Assembly (NCBI RefSeq): GCF_036785885.1
Contig: NC_092323.1
Location: 13,648,501-13,712,500, forward strand
DNA from: Coffea arabica
Lineage: Eukaryota; Streptophyta; Magnoliopsida; Gentianales; Rubiaceae
Length of the DNA stretch: 64,000 nt
Reading direction: 5' to 3'
Below the pieces are notes generated by a model. It had not been told where the DNA came from. It searched no databases and was given only the letters and a program-made list of their open reading frames with translations. The translations under genes were made by a program, and so were the position numbers. Shown one piece after another: positions 23,301 through 34,759 of the stretch; the first letter of the stretch is position 1; every line of letters starts with the position of its first letter.

Positions 23301-24050
23301 GTAGGATACATTTTTCTGCACTTGGGCGGTTGCTCCAGTTCATTTCATTTGTAGCAAACCGATCGGCCAGTCAAGCGAAAGTAGTAAGTTTAGTATTCTT
23401 CTTGGATTTTGTATCATCGGTCAAGAACCTGCGTTGTAGTGTGAAACCTAATGCAGCACCTCTGTGGCTTCTACGGATGAATGATGTACAAACGGAAGCA
23501 CGTAGATAGGACTTAAGGATACGTAAAGGAAAAAAAAATTGTATGAATTCAAAGCTTCTGCTTGATTCATGAGGACTTCTAATATTATACTCTTCCATAA
23601 ATTATACTTGTATTCGCCCTCACTAGTCTTGCCACAAATTCTCTCAAGTTTACAATCAAATGGGAAAGTCTTGCCACACACTTGACATGTAAAACAAAAT
23701 GATGGTAGTTACTAGGAGAGTCATGAGCAAGCATTTTTGTGCTCGTACGTATGTGTGCATTGGTCAATTTTGAGGGACTTGTCAATGCATGTGGAGCCAA
23801 TTTAAACCAGCGGCAGTTGTCCGCATTGGTTAAAACTTCAAACTTTTCTTTTTTTTTATAGTTGCTTTTTGTGTACAAACAAGTAAACCTTGGGACCAAA
23901 AAAAATAAGAGAGACTGAAAATTGGAGCTATCTACTTAACTCGTACTGATATTTTGAAAAGTGAAGAAGTTGACTGCTTGTCAGACCTCTTCAGATGTAC
24001 TAATTGAGTTCCTACATTTTGGATTAATAATTAATTTCTACATGCCAAAT
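20383..24050. other. gene-free stretch with simple repeats
   Basis: No gene recognised on either strand. The longest frames (22341-22670 minus, 22729-23103 plus, 23585-23899 minus) lack domains and splice context. It holds a (GA)n run near 22482-22495, T-runs at 20708-20721 and 21639-21655, and a G-run near 23265. Confidence 0.4.
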
Positions 24051-24063
24051 TCTTGGTAATCGT

Positions 24064-24199
24064 GGTGACAACGATAGGTAGTAGTAGTAGTTGGTAAGAC
24101 GTTTCGCACGTAACTAATAGATCATGGATTCGAATCGTCAATGTGATAATTAAAAAGTCACTGTTGAGCATCTCTATTTGAAAAAAAAAATAATAAAAA
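24064..24199 (+). mobile_element. SINE with target duplication and A-tail
   Basis: Flanked by TCTTGGTAATCGT (24051-24063) and TCTCGGTAATCGT (24200-24212), 12 of 13 identical. The head resembles a tRNA gene: 'AGTTGGTAAGACG' as D-arm/A-box and 'GGATTCGAATCGTC' as T-arm/B-box. A body of about 45 bp follows, ending in A10-TAATAAAAA. Length is about 136 bp. A related copy lies at 38977-39096. These are the classic marks of a polymerase III-derived retroposon. Confidence 0.78.
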
Positions 24200-24714
24200 T
24201 CTCGGTAATCGTACTCATAGTTAATTTACTTCCCATCCAGTTAACGTTTGATGAACAACGAATTTTCGGGCTGCCATGAGTGTCATATAGAATTTTGTAC
24301 AAGAAAATTAATTGGCCCGTTAAAGTGCGATGGCATCCATGGGCCTCATAACCGTCTGCAATCTAATTTATCTCCATTACAGGTGAGCCCCAAAGCACAC
24401 TCAACAAATGAATTATTAAACAAAATTATATGATAAAAGATTAAAAAAAAAAAAAAAAGAGTAGAGGGATACCATTGAAAAGCTAAAAGCTAGTTATTTT
24501 TCATTGATAGCAAAAAAGAAAACGACCTTACAAAATTAGTGCAGCGGAATTTCCCTTGTACATGGTTAAATAATACAAAGATGTACAAGGCCAAAAAGCC
24601 CAGAGAAAAGCAAATTTCTTTTTTCATGCTTTTCTCTGAATTTACTTTTTTTTTCTTTTTCCGGCTACAACAATACATATATTTATATCTTTACTATAGA
24701 ATTTCTCTAATTTA

Positions 24715-25093
24715 TTAGCCAGAGATTGCATTTATGTCTTCAAGCTGCCTTCGAACTCTGGACTGTCGTCCTAAGCACAGCCTTTTCCACTGCACTAGGC
24801 GTTGGAGAAAGTCCTTCACCTAAAGAAACCAATTAAAAGAAACTACTCATAAGTCATTGAAAAAATTCTTAAAAATTTGATGAGTACTAGAATAATTTTT
24901 TTGTTAAAAAACAAAAATAAGTGATTATAGAGATAGGTAAACATGTGTCAAATTACCTCTGATGGTTCTTTTAGTGAATAAGAAGCACTGGTTTCTTTTG
25001 GAGTTTTTGAAACAAGAATTCCAAAACCTTGTCTTCTCTCTTTCAACACCTAATTATTGCAATTAACCTTGATTATTACTACTTAACATAAAA

Positions 25094-25135
<42 letters not shown>

Positions 25136-28058
25136 ATCTTGATTGGGAGCATTGGATACCTTGAAAGCATCTTCATCGGTTCGATCGTCCCCAATATAAA
25201 CAGGAAATACATCTTTACGATTGGCGTAACCTGTAATGTAGAAAGGGATTGGATTTGTTAATTATGACAGTTAATTAGAGTGATTAAATTATATTATGTT
25301 TAAGCAACTTTTAACTATCACATGTTGGAACAAAACTCTAGATTAATTAAATCGAAACTACAAAAAAAAGTGGCTGCAACTACAACTCATTTCATCACTT
25401 CAGTCAGTCATTTTTTATAATCATGTGCTCCGTAGTATCCAAAGTACTAAAACATAATTATAATATATATATATATATGAGTATAAAAAAAATAAAATTT
25501 TCATTAGAAAAGAAAAAAAAAAAAAAAAAAAACCTACCAAGTGATTCTAACAAAAATTCGAGGGCCTTCCCCTTGTCCCATTTAATAGTAGGACGGATTT
25601 CTAATACCTGTTACAAATGAAAATGACACTCTGATAGTGAGACACTCTTTCATGATCACTTAATTAATTGAAATAAAATCTCGTACGAAACCCAAAATTA
25701 GCCAAGAAATCATACTACTAATAGATTAAAGATGATTAGGTTTAATTCTGGGATTAGATTTATAAAACAACAAAAGTCTGATTCAGGCTGTTGAAAAAAG
25801 ACAAATTGCCTCAGGGTTGAAAGGGTATTGGGTGGTAGTATCCCACTTAGCAGCAGGTCCCCCCTATAGGTACATTTGTCCCACATCGGGGTTGGGGTTG
25901 GGTTTGGGTTGGGATATAAGTCCCTGGGATTGCCTCAAGAGTTGCCGGCTTTTGAGGTTAATTCTGGGATTAGGTTTATAAAACAACAAAAGTCTGATTC
26001 AGGCTGTTGAAAAAAAAAATAGATTAAAGATGATTAATTTTGTTGAGGAAATGACTTAATCATGACGTCATACACATATATACCTTTCTTCCTTGGGTTA
26101 ATCGAAGCTTTGGGTAGTCCTTCAAGACTGATTTGACTTGCTGTGCCAGTTCAACCCATTTCTGTGATATCACAATAGAAAATTCAGAACCCATTACTTT
26201 AAACCTTTAACCATGATTGGTCGTGCCCACAAAAGTAATCAAAGGCCCATCCATGTATCTATCAGATAAAGTAGTTTTTTTTAAAAAAAAATAAAATAAA
26301 ATCACGCTAATAATCATGATTAGTGATATAATTACTAGTAAAAACTAGTTGCATGATAGACAAGACATAAAGAGGAAAAAAGTTACTAGTACTTTGGAGT
26401 TAGTAGAATATACCTTTTCATCAACACAGCGGAAGTGTACAGACACACAAAATTTATTATTCTCCACTTTTGCCCCTTCCGTTGATTTAGTTTTCTCTAG
26501 TAGTGCTTCATAAACCTGATTAGTGGGAATTAATCAACATAAATCAGATTTGCAAAATAATAATACCAAGCGTACGTTCATTAGCTAAAATACTAACCTC
26601 ATCTATCATAGGAAGAAATTCATTAGCTGCATCTGGTTGAAAAAGCACAGCTTGAGCTCCCTGAGATTAGGGGGGGCAAAACAAAAAAAAAGAGTCTGAT
26701 TAATGACAAAACTTTTGATTAGAGAGGGGGGGGGGGGGGAGGGGGGTCCCTTTTGTTTTTCTTTTCTTTTGGGTGGACTAAAGTAGTGAGATATAAGCTG
26801 CCCAAGAAGTTTCTTGATTCACTACCAAAACGGAAGCTTTTGCTACTTACTTTCTTGTGTTTGTAACCTTTTGATGGCCCTTTTATGTCCATTCCATGGC
26901 TTCCAGCATAGTACAATTCTGCCAGTCGTACAAAACTATATACCTAAAATTAAAGAACCAAACAACAATTAGTCCAAACTTAAACCATCCTCCCCAGCAA
27001 TCCAAATTAAGAATATAACCAAATCTCCATATCTCATAGTACCAACCACTACATAGATACCTGCTAGTACTACTACTACTCAAAAACCAAAGCCAAAAGG
27101 CAAAACATTTTCAAGAAAAAAATGTACCTTGTCCCTGCACCTTCCACTGACAATCGCTGTGGGAAAATACCTAGCAAGTTTTCTCACGGCTGCCCTCATC
27201 TGTCACACAAATGCTGCTACTGTTCAGAAGTATGAACAAATGGGATTTTTTTTTCTTCCTTCTTTGATAATCGTAGGAGCATAACACCAATAATACTCGC
27301 AAAGTACGAAATAACTAACTAACTAACTAACCGCGTCCGACATGAAAGCGCGATCAGGGTCCTCCACTATAGGCGAAAGCGTGCCGTCGTAGTCGAGAAA
27401 CATCACTATTTGCTTTCCTTTGGAAGCATTAGTTATTTGCTCAAACATGTCCAGAGCCGATGGATGGTGCAGCTGTTTGATCAAAATCCAAAATAAATTT
27501 TCCATGTCAATCCTAATGTCATCACCTACGTCATCGTTCTTGCAAGAAACCGACTAATAAATCAAAAGGAAAAAAACAAAAAAAACAATCCCATCCACCT
27601 CCACATTTCACTTGTATCTTCCATGCAATTTACTAGCCAAGTTGCAGATGTGACTGCACAAGGAAATAAAAACACGCACTATTTTTTTTCTTCCTTTGTA
27701 AAATTTTCTATATGAACCGGACCCTTAACCTGACAGCAAGAAAGAAAGGAAAGATGGCGACTGGCAAGCAAAAACTTACCGTCGAGGAGGATTGGTCGTC
27801 AGAAGAGAGAGGTGGGGTGGACTTGAGATGAGTAGGGGAAGAAGCTCTCATTGAGTCAACCCAAGAGTTGATTTTGGCCCCAGTATTGATTTCAAGGTTC
27901 TGAAGCAGCTTCTTCTTAGAAATAGTGATGTAAGTTCCCGGAACAGCTGGAGGCTTCTGGGATGCAGTGGTGAAAAGTGCTGAGTTTCTCACCGCAACAG
28001 TTATTGCCATGCTGATACCTGATTTTGTATCAGATACTACCACATTCGGTTTAGTCAT
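24715..28058 (-). CDS. TPP: trehalose-6-phosphate phosphatase (HAD family), complete
   Basis: Converts trehalose 6-phosphate to trehalose plus phosphate. Eleven coding exons, all GT-AG: 27780-28058, 27332-27472, 27128-27199, 26851-26943, 26598-26660, 26414-26515, 26084-26161, 25538-25607, 25160-25230, 24957-25049, 24715-24819. All junctions are phase 0 except exon 8/9, which splits a Gly codon. The product has 388 residues, the usual plant size. HAD motifs: DYDGT at 120-124 (nucleophile Asp120, acid/base Asp122), IVSGR at 156-160 (most relatives have IVTGR), Lys in the [11 protein letters not shown] block (281-291), and [10 protein letters not shown] at 313-322. The substrate-binding [10 protein letters not shown] is at 178-187. 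The N-terminal 90 residues ([31 protein letters not shown]) match the Arabidopsis TPPI/TPPJ subgroup. Introns carry an (AT)n run, G-runs and a duplicated insertion (see findings). No disabling change seen. Confidence 0.97.
25096..25127. repeat. (AT)n microsatellite in TPP intron 9
   Basis: About 16 AT units between exons 9 and 10 of the TPP gene, close to the exon 9 donor at 25159. Confidence 0.85.
25739..26013. repeat. 60-bp direct duplication flanking an insertion in TPP intron 7
   Basis: The segment containing 'TTAATTCTGGGATTAG', 'TTTATAAAACAACAAAAG' and 'TCTGATTCAGGCTGTTG' occurs at 25739-25799 and again at 25955-26013. Between the copies lies about 155 bp unlike the intron, with 'TTGTCCCACATCGGGG', 'TTGGGTTTGGGTTGGG' and 'ATATAAGTCCCTGGGATT'. 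The 'GTCCCACATCGG' motif is common in plant LTR/TRIM-type repeats. The duplication is too long to be an ordinary target-site duplication. Confidence 0.65.
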
Positions 28059-28075
28059 TGTAGCTGTTTTCTTGC

Positions 28076-28184
28076 CTGCAAGGAAGTTTCCAAACCATAC
28101 ATTGTCAAAAGAAAATCCAATTTAAGAGAAGCCCGTGTCATGAAATTGATCAAGAATCAGTAATATATAGCATTAATCAATCAC
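28076..28184 (-). other. probable 5'-leader intron of TPP
   Basis: Minus-strand donor CTTCAG|GTGATTG at 28184 and acceptor CTTGCAG|GCAAG at 28076 delimit a 109-base intron ending 17 bases before the start codon. Leader introns are common in plant TPP genes. Inferred from splice signals only. Confidence 0.6.
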
Positions 28185-28426
28185 CTGAAGTTCAAGAAAC
28201 AGAGATGGAGGAAAACAGAGTGCCCTGTTTTCTTTTTTTTTTTTTCTTCTTGTGAGAATGCAAGGGAGGGAGGAGAGAAAGAAAGAAAGAACGAAATGGG
28301 ACAGAAGAATGACAGAGATTTGTGAGGAGAGAGGAGGAGAGATGAGAGGAAGAGAGTAAAGAAAACAAGAAAAGGAAGAAGAGTTTTCAGTGCGTGACTG
28401 CGAGAAAATTTGGAGGCAGCTTGGTT

Positions 28427-28434
28427 GTTTTATA
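28427..28434 (-). promoter_or_regulatory. TATA box of TPP
   Basis: TATAAAAC on the minus strand is followed downstream by a CT-rich leader (about 28190-28400), as expected for a plant core promoter. Predicted leader length after splicing is about 230 bases. Confidence 0.6.
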
Positions 28435-28522
28435 CTTACAACCAGACACTAACGGACGAAAACCAGGCCCCCCCTAAGTCCTTAGGTAGAACCCACGTCT
28501 TTTGTATATACCAAAAAAAAAA

Positions 28523-28839
28523 GGGTTAATTCCACTTTGTCCCCCCAAACTTTGGACGATTATCCACTTAAGTCCCTAAACTTCAAAATGGGACACTTAA
28601 GTCCCTAAACTTATAAATACCTCCCACTTAAGGAAAATTGTTAACAAATCCTGAATGCCGTTGGTGGTTGAAGTGTCCCATTTTATGAGGGTTTAGGGAT
28701 TTAAGTGTCCCATTTTATAAGTTCAGGGACTTAAGTGGGAGGTATTTATAAGTTTAGGGACTTAAGTGTCCCATTTTGAAGTTTAGGGACTTAAGTGGAT
28801 AATCGTCCAAAGTTTGGGGGGACAAAGTGGAATTAACCC
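28523..28839. mobile_element. hairpin MITE (Mutator-like) with 110-bp perfect inverted repeats
   Basis: The first 110 bases (28523-28632, starting GGGTTAATTCCACTTTGTCC) are the exact reverse complement of the last 110 (28730-28839). They are separated by a 97-base loop, itself with further partial copies of 'CTTAAGTCCCTAAAC'. It is flanked by A9 on both sides, compatible with a 9-bp duplication but not provable in a homopolymer. Total length 317 bp. It sits about 90 bp upstream of the TPP TATA box. Confidence 0.9.
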
Positions 28840-28909
28840 AAAAAAAAATTTAAATGTAAAGAAGAATTGGACCCCACATTCAATATCCTGTGGAGGGTTC
28901 CACTTCCTC

Positions 28910-29181
28910 CCACGTGGTCCCCATACCCACACCGTATTCCCAATTTGCTAATCACTAATCACAACACCTTCCTTAACCGCCGTCTTCGCCGTCACCACAA
29001 CAGCCCTCTATTGCCAGCTGGAACATGTGCCACGTGGATGAGGAAGTATGGGGGAGGATTGGCCAACGTGGCATGTGGCCAGTTAGAGTGGGGGTTTACT
29101 GGTATGGTGCGGGTGAGGTCGAGAAGGTATTGCATACTCATGTGCACCACGTCATATATATAACGTAGTATATTTGACGTC
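28910..29181. promoter_or_regulatory. G-box / ACGT-core cluster upstream of TPP
   Basis: Two perfect CCACGTGG palindromes (28910-28917, 29030-29037), AACGTGG near 29065, CACGTC at 29148, AACGTA at 29163 and TGACGTCG near 29175. That is six ACGT cores in about 270 bp. ACGT/G-box cores bind bZIP and bHLH factors and typify ABA- or light-regulated promoters. No gene is recognised on the plus side within several kb, so TPP is the likely target. Confidence 0.6.
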
Positions 29182-29234
29182 GATGATCACTGATTAGTTG
29201 ATTTGAACAAATTGTAAGTTGTTTGTTCAGGCCG

Positions 29235-29625
29235 TTCTGTTTGGATTAGTTGTTTTTTGGTCTGTTTTTGAAAAAATTTACTATAATAATATATACGAAA
29301 ATGTAACATAACCCCATTTGAATTGGCTATTTTTTAAAAAAATAAGTTTTTCAAATACAATACTATATTAATACACAATAATTCAAAAAACATCTCATTC
29401 ATACAATATATCAAATATTTCAAAAAAAATTTATAATAAAAATTTTTCATATATACTGCTATAGTAATTCTTTTTAAAAATACTCCAAAAAAACTAATCC
29501 AAACGGAGTTATTTTTTAAATTTTTTTGAGGTGTATATGTCTGTGTATTACTATAGTGATACTGCAGTATTATATTTGAAAACTTGTATTTGAAAAACAG
29601 ACAAATTCAAATGGAGTTGTGTACC
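29235..29625. mobile_element. nested MITEs of the 'GTTTGGATTAG' family
   Basis: Left end CTGTTTGGATTAGTTGTTTTT. An inverted end 'AAAAAACTAATCCAAACGGAG' lies near 29492-29512. A second pair, 'CCATTTGAATTGGCT' (near 29313) and 'CAAATTCAAATGGAG' (near 29604-29618), overlaps it. The interleaved ends suggest one copy inserted into another. Non-coding. A related copy lies at 40376-40606. Confidence 0.55.
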
Positions 29626-29639
29626 ATGTAAACATGAAA

Positions 29640-31180
29640 CACTTGTTACACTCCTCACACACGTAATATAAAAATCAATATGCATATCTGTGTGTCTATA
29701 TATATATATATTGGAATTTAAAATTTTAAAATTTAGTCAATTATGACCATGAATCTTGTGAAACAGTTGCCTATGACAATGGTTGATGGCCCTGTTTCAA
29801 CAGACAAGAAATAGTTGATCAACTACAACTTGCAAGGTATACCCTATTACTTACTATTGAATGTAATAAATTATTGGTATTAGAAAAATTACCGCATAGT
29901 TGCTCAGATTGAGCGTCTGATACTTTTCTAGTGGAGTATCATAGTCATACCCACGGATTTTTGGAGTTGATTTCCATGGATGTAGCCAAAAACGTTCTTC
30001 TTTAAATAAGAAAATGAAGTATAAAGGTTGCGAACTTTCCTTGAGTAGATAATGGTCCCTAAATTTGTAGGGACTTTAATGGCCAGCCCCCTTTTTTTAT
30101 TTTTAAGTTCGGCAAAACAAGCAGCTCAAAACCTACTTAATAATTAGTTTTGCAAAACCAGCAGCTCCTTGTCTCTGTTTTCTTTATTTTTACTGCTTTT
30201 AGGTGGAAAAATATTAGACAATTGTAGTTGGGAAAGCTTTTCATATATCCTTGTGTTACTTTATGGTTCGCTTCGTTTGCTTGGCACATGAATAGGCTTT
30301 AATTTTATTTTTTTTTTTCCTGGCACCAATGATTCTGACCCCATTGAAGCAACAAGAGGGAAGGGGAGTATGGTGGAGAGTGGTGTTTGGTGATTACTTT
30401 ATACTTCTTCCAACCTAAATTGATGCCATTCAGACGTTATTTTCCAATTCTATGGCACTAATTAATAGAGTCGGTTAACAAAAGCATTGGGGCACTAATT
30501 AAGACTTGTGGAAAATGATAACAAGAATAAAAAAAAAAACCCTGTGAAATAACACATGCCTAATATTCTTCTAGAATTTTACATCAAAAAAGAAAGTGAA
30601 CAGTGCATGGTATGGGGATTACTTGCACGTATTTTTCTGTCATACTTAAAATGGGTAGTGAGATTGGCTATGAAAATTGGGAATTTGTGGAGAAAGGGTG
30701 CCCTAGTAGCATCATATTCTCTTACCTCTTGTAAGAGCTACTTTTCCTCAATATTGATGCGTCATGCATGCCAGCAGTTTTCCAATCAATGCCATCATAG
30801 AAATCAGGAATAAAAGAGAAAAGATGAACCTTGCATATTATTCATGTGCTTCAAAAAATAGTCACGGGAAGTATTATTTTGAATCGGTGATAGTCTCTGA
30901 TTGAAAGTAGATATAAAAAAAAGAAAAAGAAAAAAGACACATATTCATTTTTTGAAACAAAACATCATTTAATAAAAGAAAAGAGAGATATATTATTCAT
31001 TGGTGTTCAATAAAATCTTTTTGTGTGTGTGTGTAGATCTAGTCATGCTTGTTTGGACATTTAGATGAATTGAGTAGGCCGGTGCACAAGTAAATACACA
31101 AGTTAAAGAACCCGGAAAGGTCATTAAATTAGGTATACCTGAAATTTTGTTTTTTGGCTGGCCAAGTTAAGAAAACGTTC
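29640..31180. other. gene-free stretch
   Basis: No gene recognised. Holds an (AT)n run near 29700-29710 and a (GT)n run near 31020-31034. The frame 30556-30813 has no recognisable domain. Confidence 0.4.
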
Positions 31181-31183
31181 TCG

Positions 31184-31342
31184 GTGTTTGGATTGCCAAA
31201 TTATTCCAAATAATATTTCGCTTGTATCATAAACATATTTCCCAATTCACCTTTTTGTATTCCCAACCACTTTTTATCTCACATACATCATATAGCCTAA
31301 CAAAATTATTCTCGTCCTAACAAATAATACTCTATCTGAAAA
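31184..31342. mobile_element. MITE of the 'GTGTTTGGAT' family, copy d
   Basis: Starts GTGTTTGGATTGCC with the core 'AATATTTCGCTTGTATCATAA' and 'TTTTTATCTCACATACATCA'. The right end is eroded. Confidence 0.55.
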
Positions 31343-32375
31343 TTATTCCTCTATCAGAGGCTGAGTAGTTTTTCCACAGTCCTAGAACCTATAAGTCAAT
31401 TAGTATATCTTACTTTTTTCACTTTCTCTGGCTGCTGGGATCAACAAGAAATAAATTAAGCATCAAACCAACTAATTTAATTAGCTGACCGAATAATCGA
31501 ACAATAACTACTTAAGGGTCATCTAATATTTTTGTAGGGAAAAAAAGAAAGTCTTGCTCATTTGACATTTCTGGCTTCCAAGCCCATGCACTTGAAACTT
31601 GACAACATGGATTTCCTCAAACCCATCGGGTAACTGCTTAAATAATCCAGCGGATGTTAACTTGAGGCAGGGGCATACAAATTGCGATCCTTACCCTTTT
31701 TATCCCTGCACTGGCATGACAAACTATATATTGCCAAGGAGAAATCCAATAATCCAAATAAGCATTTTTGGACCAACACAAGTCTACCTAATAAATCTGG
31801 CTTTTCTTCGTTAATGGTACTCCTACTCAAAAAGTGTTGAAAATAGTAAATTGTCCATCAAGAAATAATACAATATCTACTTGAATGCAACTTGTTGCCT
31901 GTTAACATCATTGCAAAGTTTCGAGCCCTAATTACCACAAGTTCTCTTAGTTATATATTCAATGAATGATCCTAAGCTTTATTTCTAACATATGCAAGTC
32001 TATATCTTTTCTTTATCACTTTTGCTAGTAAGGGAGGGTGGTATTTTAGAAGTGGAAAGGAGGCAGAGAAACGAGAACTCAGAATTTTAATTCCTGATAT
32101 TTTAATCTTAGCAATTAGAATAAATATGTCTATATCAATTATAGAAAAAAAAAACACAGAACAAGGAAAGTAAACCCAACACAATATGACGGGTATGGGA
32201 CCCTTTTTTTTCGTGTAAGTGAGAGGTTTCTCACTTACACTCCCTTCTTCATACCATCCAACCCATCCCTTACCCTAGGCATTGGATCTTAACGATTATT
32301 AATTGCACGAGACAACGTAAACAACAGAAGGTATTAAAATTAAGGGTGGAGACGAGACTAATCAAGTCGAGCAAC

Positions 32376-32450
32376 TTTTTTTTTTAATAACAAAACATAT
32401 TTCATTAACGGATTGTTGGAAATCGTCCAGTACGATTGATCGTTGCTGGA
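32376..32450 (-). mobile_element. short retroposed fragment with 18-bp target duplication
   Basis: AATCAAGTCGAGCAACTT occurs at 32360-32377 and 32451-32468. Between them are a poly-T run and about 60 bp of unique sequence, so on the minus strand an A-tailed fragment is inserted. The structure fits LINE-type target-primed insertion with strong 5' truncation. The source transcript is unknown. Confidence 0.65.
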
Positions 32451-32499
32451 AATCAAGTCGAGCAACTTAGTATTTAAATTTGTGGAGTACCTTAGTGTC

Positions 32500-34580
32500 T
32501 AAATTTGTTTAATATTTTTAATGAGGTTAAATTTGACTTGTTTATTTATCGAATCAAACATAAACGAACATTTTATCAAATCGAGCTCGAATAATTTGAA
32601 TTTTTTTTATGCATAAATTTAAAACTTTACGTTACTTGGGCTAAATTTAAACTGTATTAAAAAATTATAGTGAACACAAAACATTATTTATTTTTAATTT
32701 GATCCGTTTGCGAACTAAGTTTGAATGAGTTTTTACCGAATAAATCTTGATTCAAATATCCAATAACCTACTTCCTCTTTTTAGTCATATCTAAGGTTGT
32801 GAGTGGTTAAAATAAGGCAGTCTATACGTAATACAAGAAAAAGTGAAAAAGGAAAAAAATTTGGAATACGTGTCATAGGTTTGTATAGCAACCGAAAGCA
32901 ATAATACTAAAGCCTAAAGGGTTTGTTCTCGAGCCACCTGGCTTCCAAAACACTTGGTACCAGTGTTAGCACGCAGGCAGTAGCTAGATTGTCTTGTTCT
33001 TTAGTTTTGTTCCTGGAAATTAATAATCATAAATTGGTGGCTAGACAAAAAGCAGGTTGAAACTGAGACAGCAATCCACGTAAATCCAAAATACAAATTG
33101 TTATGCATTGTGTTATGTAATTGCTTTGTCAGTCAAAATGCAAGACAGAGAGAAAGATAGATGGAAAGAAAGAGTCAGATGGAAGTGGATGGGGTTTCAT
33201 GAGACAGTACAAAATCGTCCTTATGCCCTTTGTTCACTTCTCTTCTCTGCATCTAGTCTTGAATGCGTTCACTATTGACTGGACTAACTACAAAAATCGA
33301 CACGGAAGTCATAATTCATGCCCCCAATTCCATTTCCACCTCCTTTGTTCTGTCCCATTCTACTCTGTTACGTATTCATTGGTACACTTACGCATACACC
33401 AAGAGAAATAATACTACAAGAATATGGCCAAAAGTCGTGTATTTTTTTAAGGAGAGTTCTAGTTCGATTGTTTCACCTGCTTTTTAGAGTCTAATTTTGT
33501 AAAAAAAAAAAATTCAATTTGTTTTTATTGTATCCCAACTTGTTTTTTATTCCAACACCTTTACACTGCTCCATATATATATATATATATGCTCATGTAA
33601 CAAACTTGGAATTGAGATAATAACAAAGACCAATTGAGTATTGTGTTTTAGGACAAATAGATGAATATTCCGGTCAAATTCATACGTACTATTGATGAAT
33701 TTCTAGATTGAAGCAGTAGACTAGTAGTGCTTTCCACACCATAATAAAGTTCTTCTATACTGCCTCCCTGGTGAGATGACCTTCCTGCAGTGTTCATTTT
33801 ATGTCACTTTTCTGATGCCTCTTGGCATTTTTAGTACTTGACATTCACCCCTGCTTTGAATCAGTTGCAGTCTAACATGCACTAGGCTTATGAGCATTAG
33901 AGCAGCAGACGAAAGAACCGTAGAGCACAAGCTAGGTGATTGGCAGGATGATTAAACATGATGGATGGCTCAATTATTGAACATAATTAATTAATGATGT
34001 TTAGTTACTATAATTATAGGTGTGAACAGGAGGAGGACTCCTCTTGATTCTTGAAGGTAACAGTGGAAGAATAAATTAGGAGAATAATCAAAACAGAACC
34101 TTTAAAGAGATTATTGTTGAATCCCTGCACAATTTTCTACACAAAATAAAAGTATGAGATTCTTGCATAGAATAGTCTTCATGCTCGGAATTCATCGCCA
34201 TGAGTCTGCATTTACGTAACTAGAAATTTTTTCTGTAACTATCTCCCTATTTTATTATATAGATTACGACACTTTTTGTGAGACCTGAGATCTTGATTTG
34301 TACTTTGATGGTCAAACCGACTGCAATTGCCAGGAAAACTACTGGCTTTTTTGGTTCCATGTCTTGCAGAGAAAGGACCGAAAGAGTAAGCAGAACTAAA
34401 GCATAAAGAAACCCTTTATTAATCAAAAAGTGATCCCATCTTCTTCGCCTAAATTACCGGTGTTAAGACATAAATTATCTCTGGCTGCTTCCGTGTTGTG
34501 TACATTATTTGGAGCCCTTGAACTAAAAAAAATTCACTTACTATATATAAGTGTGATAAAAGTTATAAACATATAATGAC
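32500..34580. other. gene-free stretch
   Basis: Frames at 33121-33487 lack domains. An (AT)n run lies near 33575-33590. Nothing else recognised. Confidence 0.4.
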
Positions 34581-34599
34581 TATGAAATTTGAAATAATT

Positions 34600-34733
34600 A
34601 CTTTAACGTTTTTTGTGATGTGATGATGTCAGATAAAAAAAAAGTGATTGAAAATATAAAAAGATGAATTGAAAAAAACATTTATGATGCAAGTACTGAA
34701 ATATTATTTGGCAAACTTGAGTTATCCAAACAC
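34600..34733. mobile_element. MITE of the 'GTGTTTGGAT' family, copy e (partial)
   Basis: Carries the core 'TTTTTTGTGATGTGATGATG', then 'AAAATATAAAAAGATGAATTG' and 'ATTTATGATGCAAG', and ends 'TATCCAAACAC'. The left terminus is not identifiable. Confidence 0.5.
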
Positions 34734-34759
34734 AAAACTTGCATATATTCATTAAAGCA

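Noticed and set aside
28867..29163. 98-codon plus-strand frame upstream of TPP
   Set aside because: The frame begins at TTG, not ATG, and overlaps the G-box cluster; no domain is visible.
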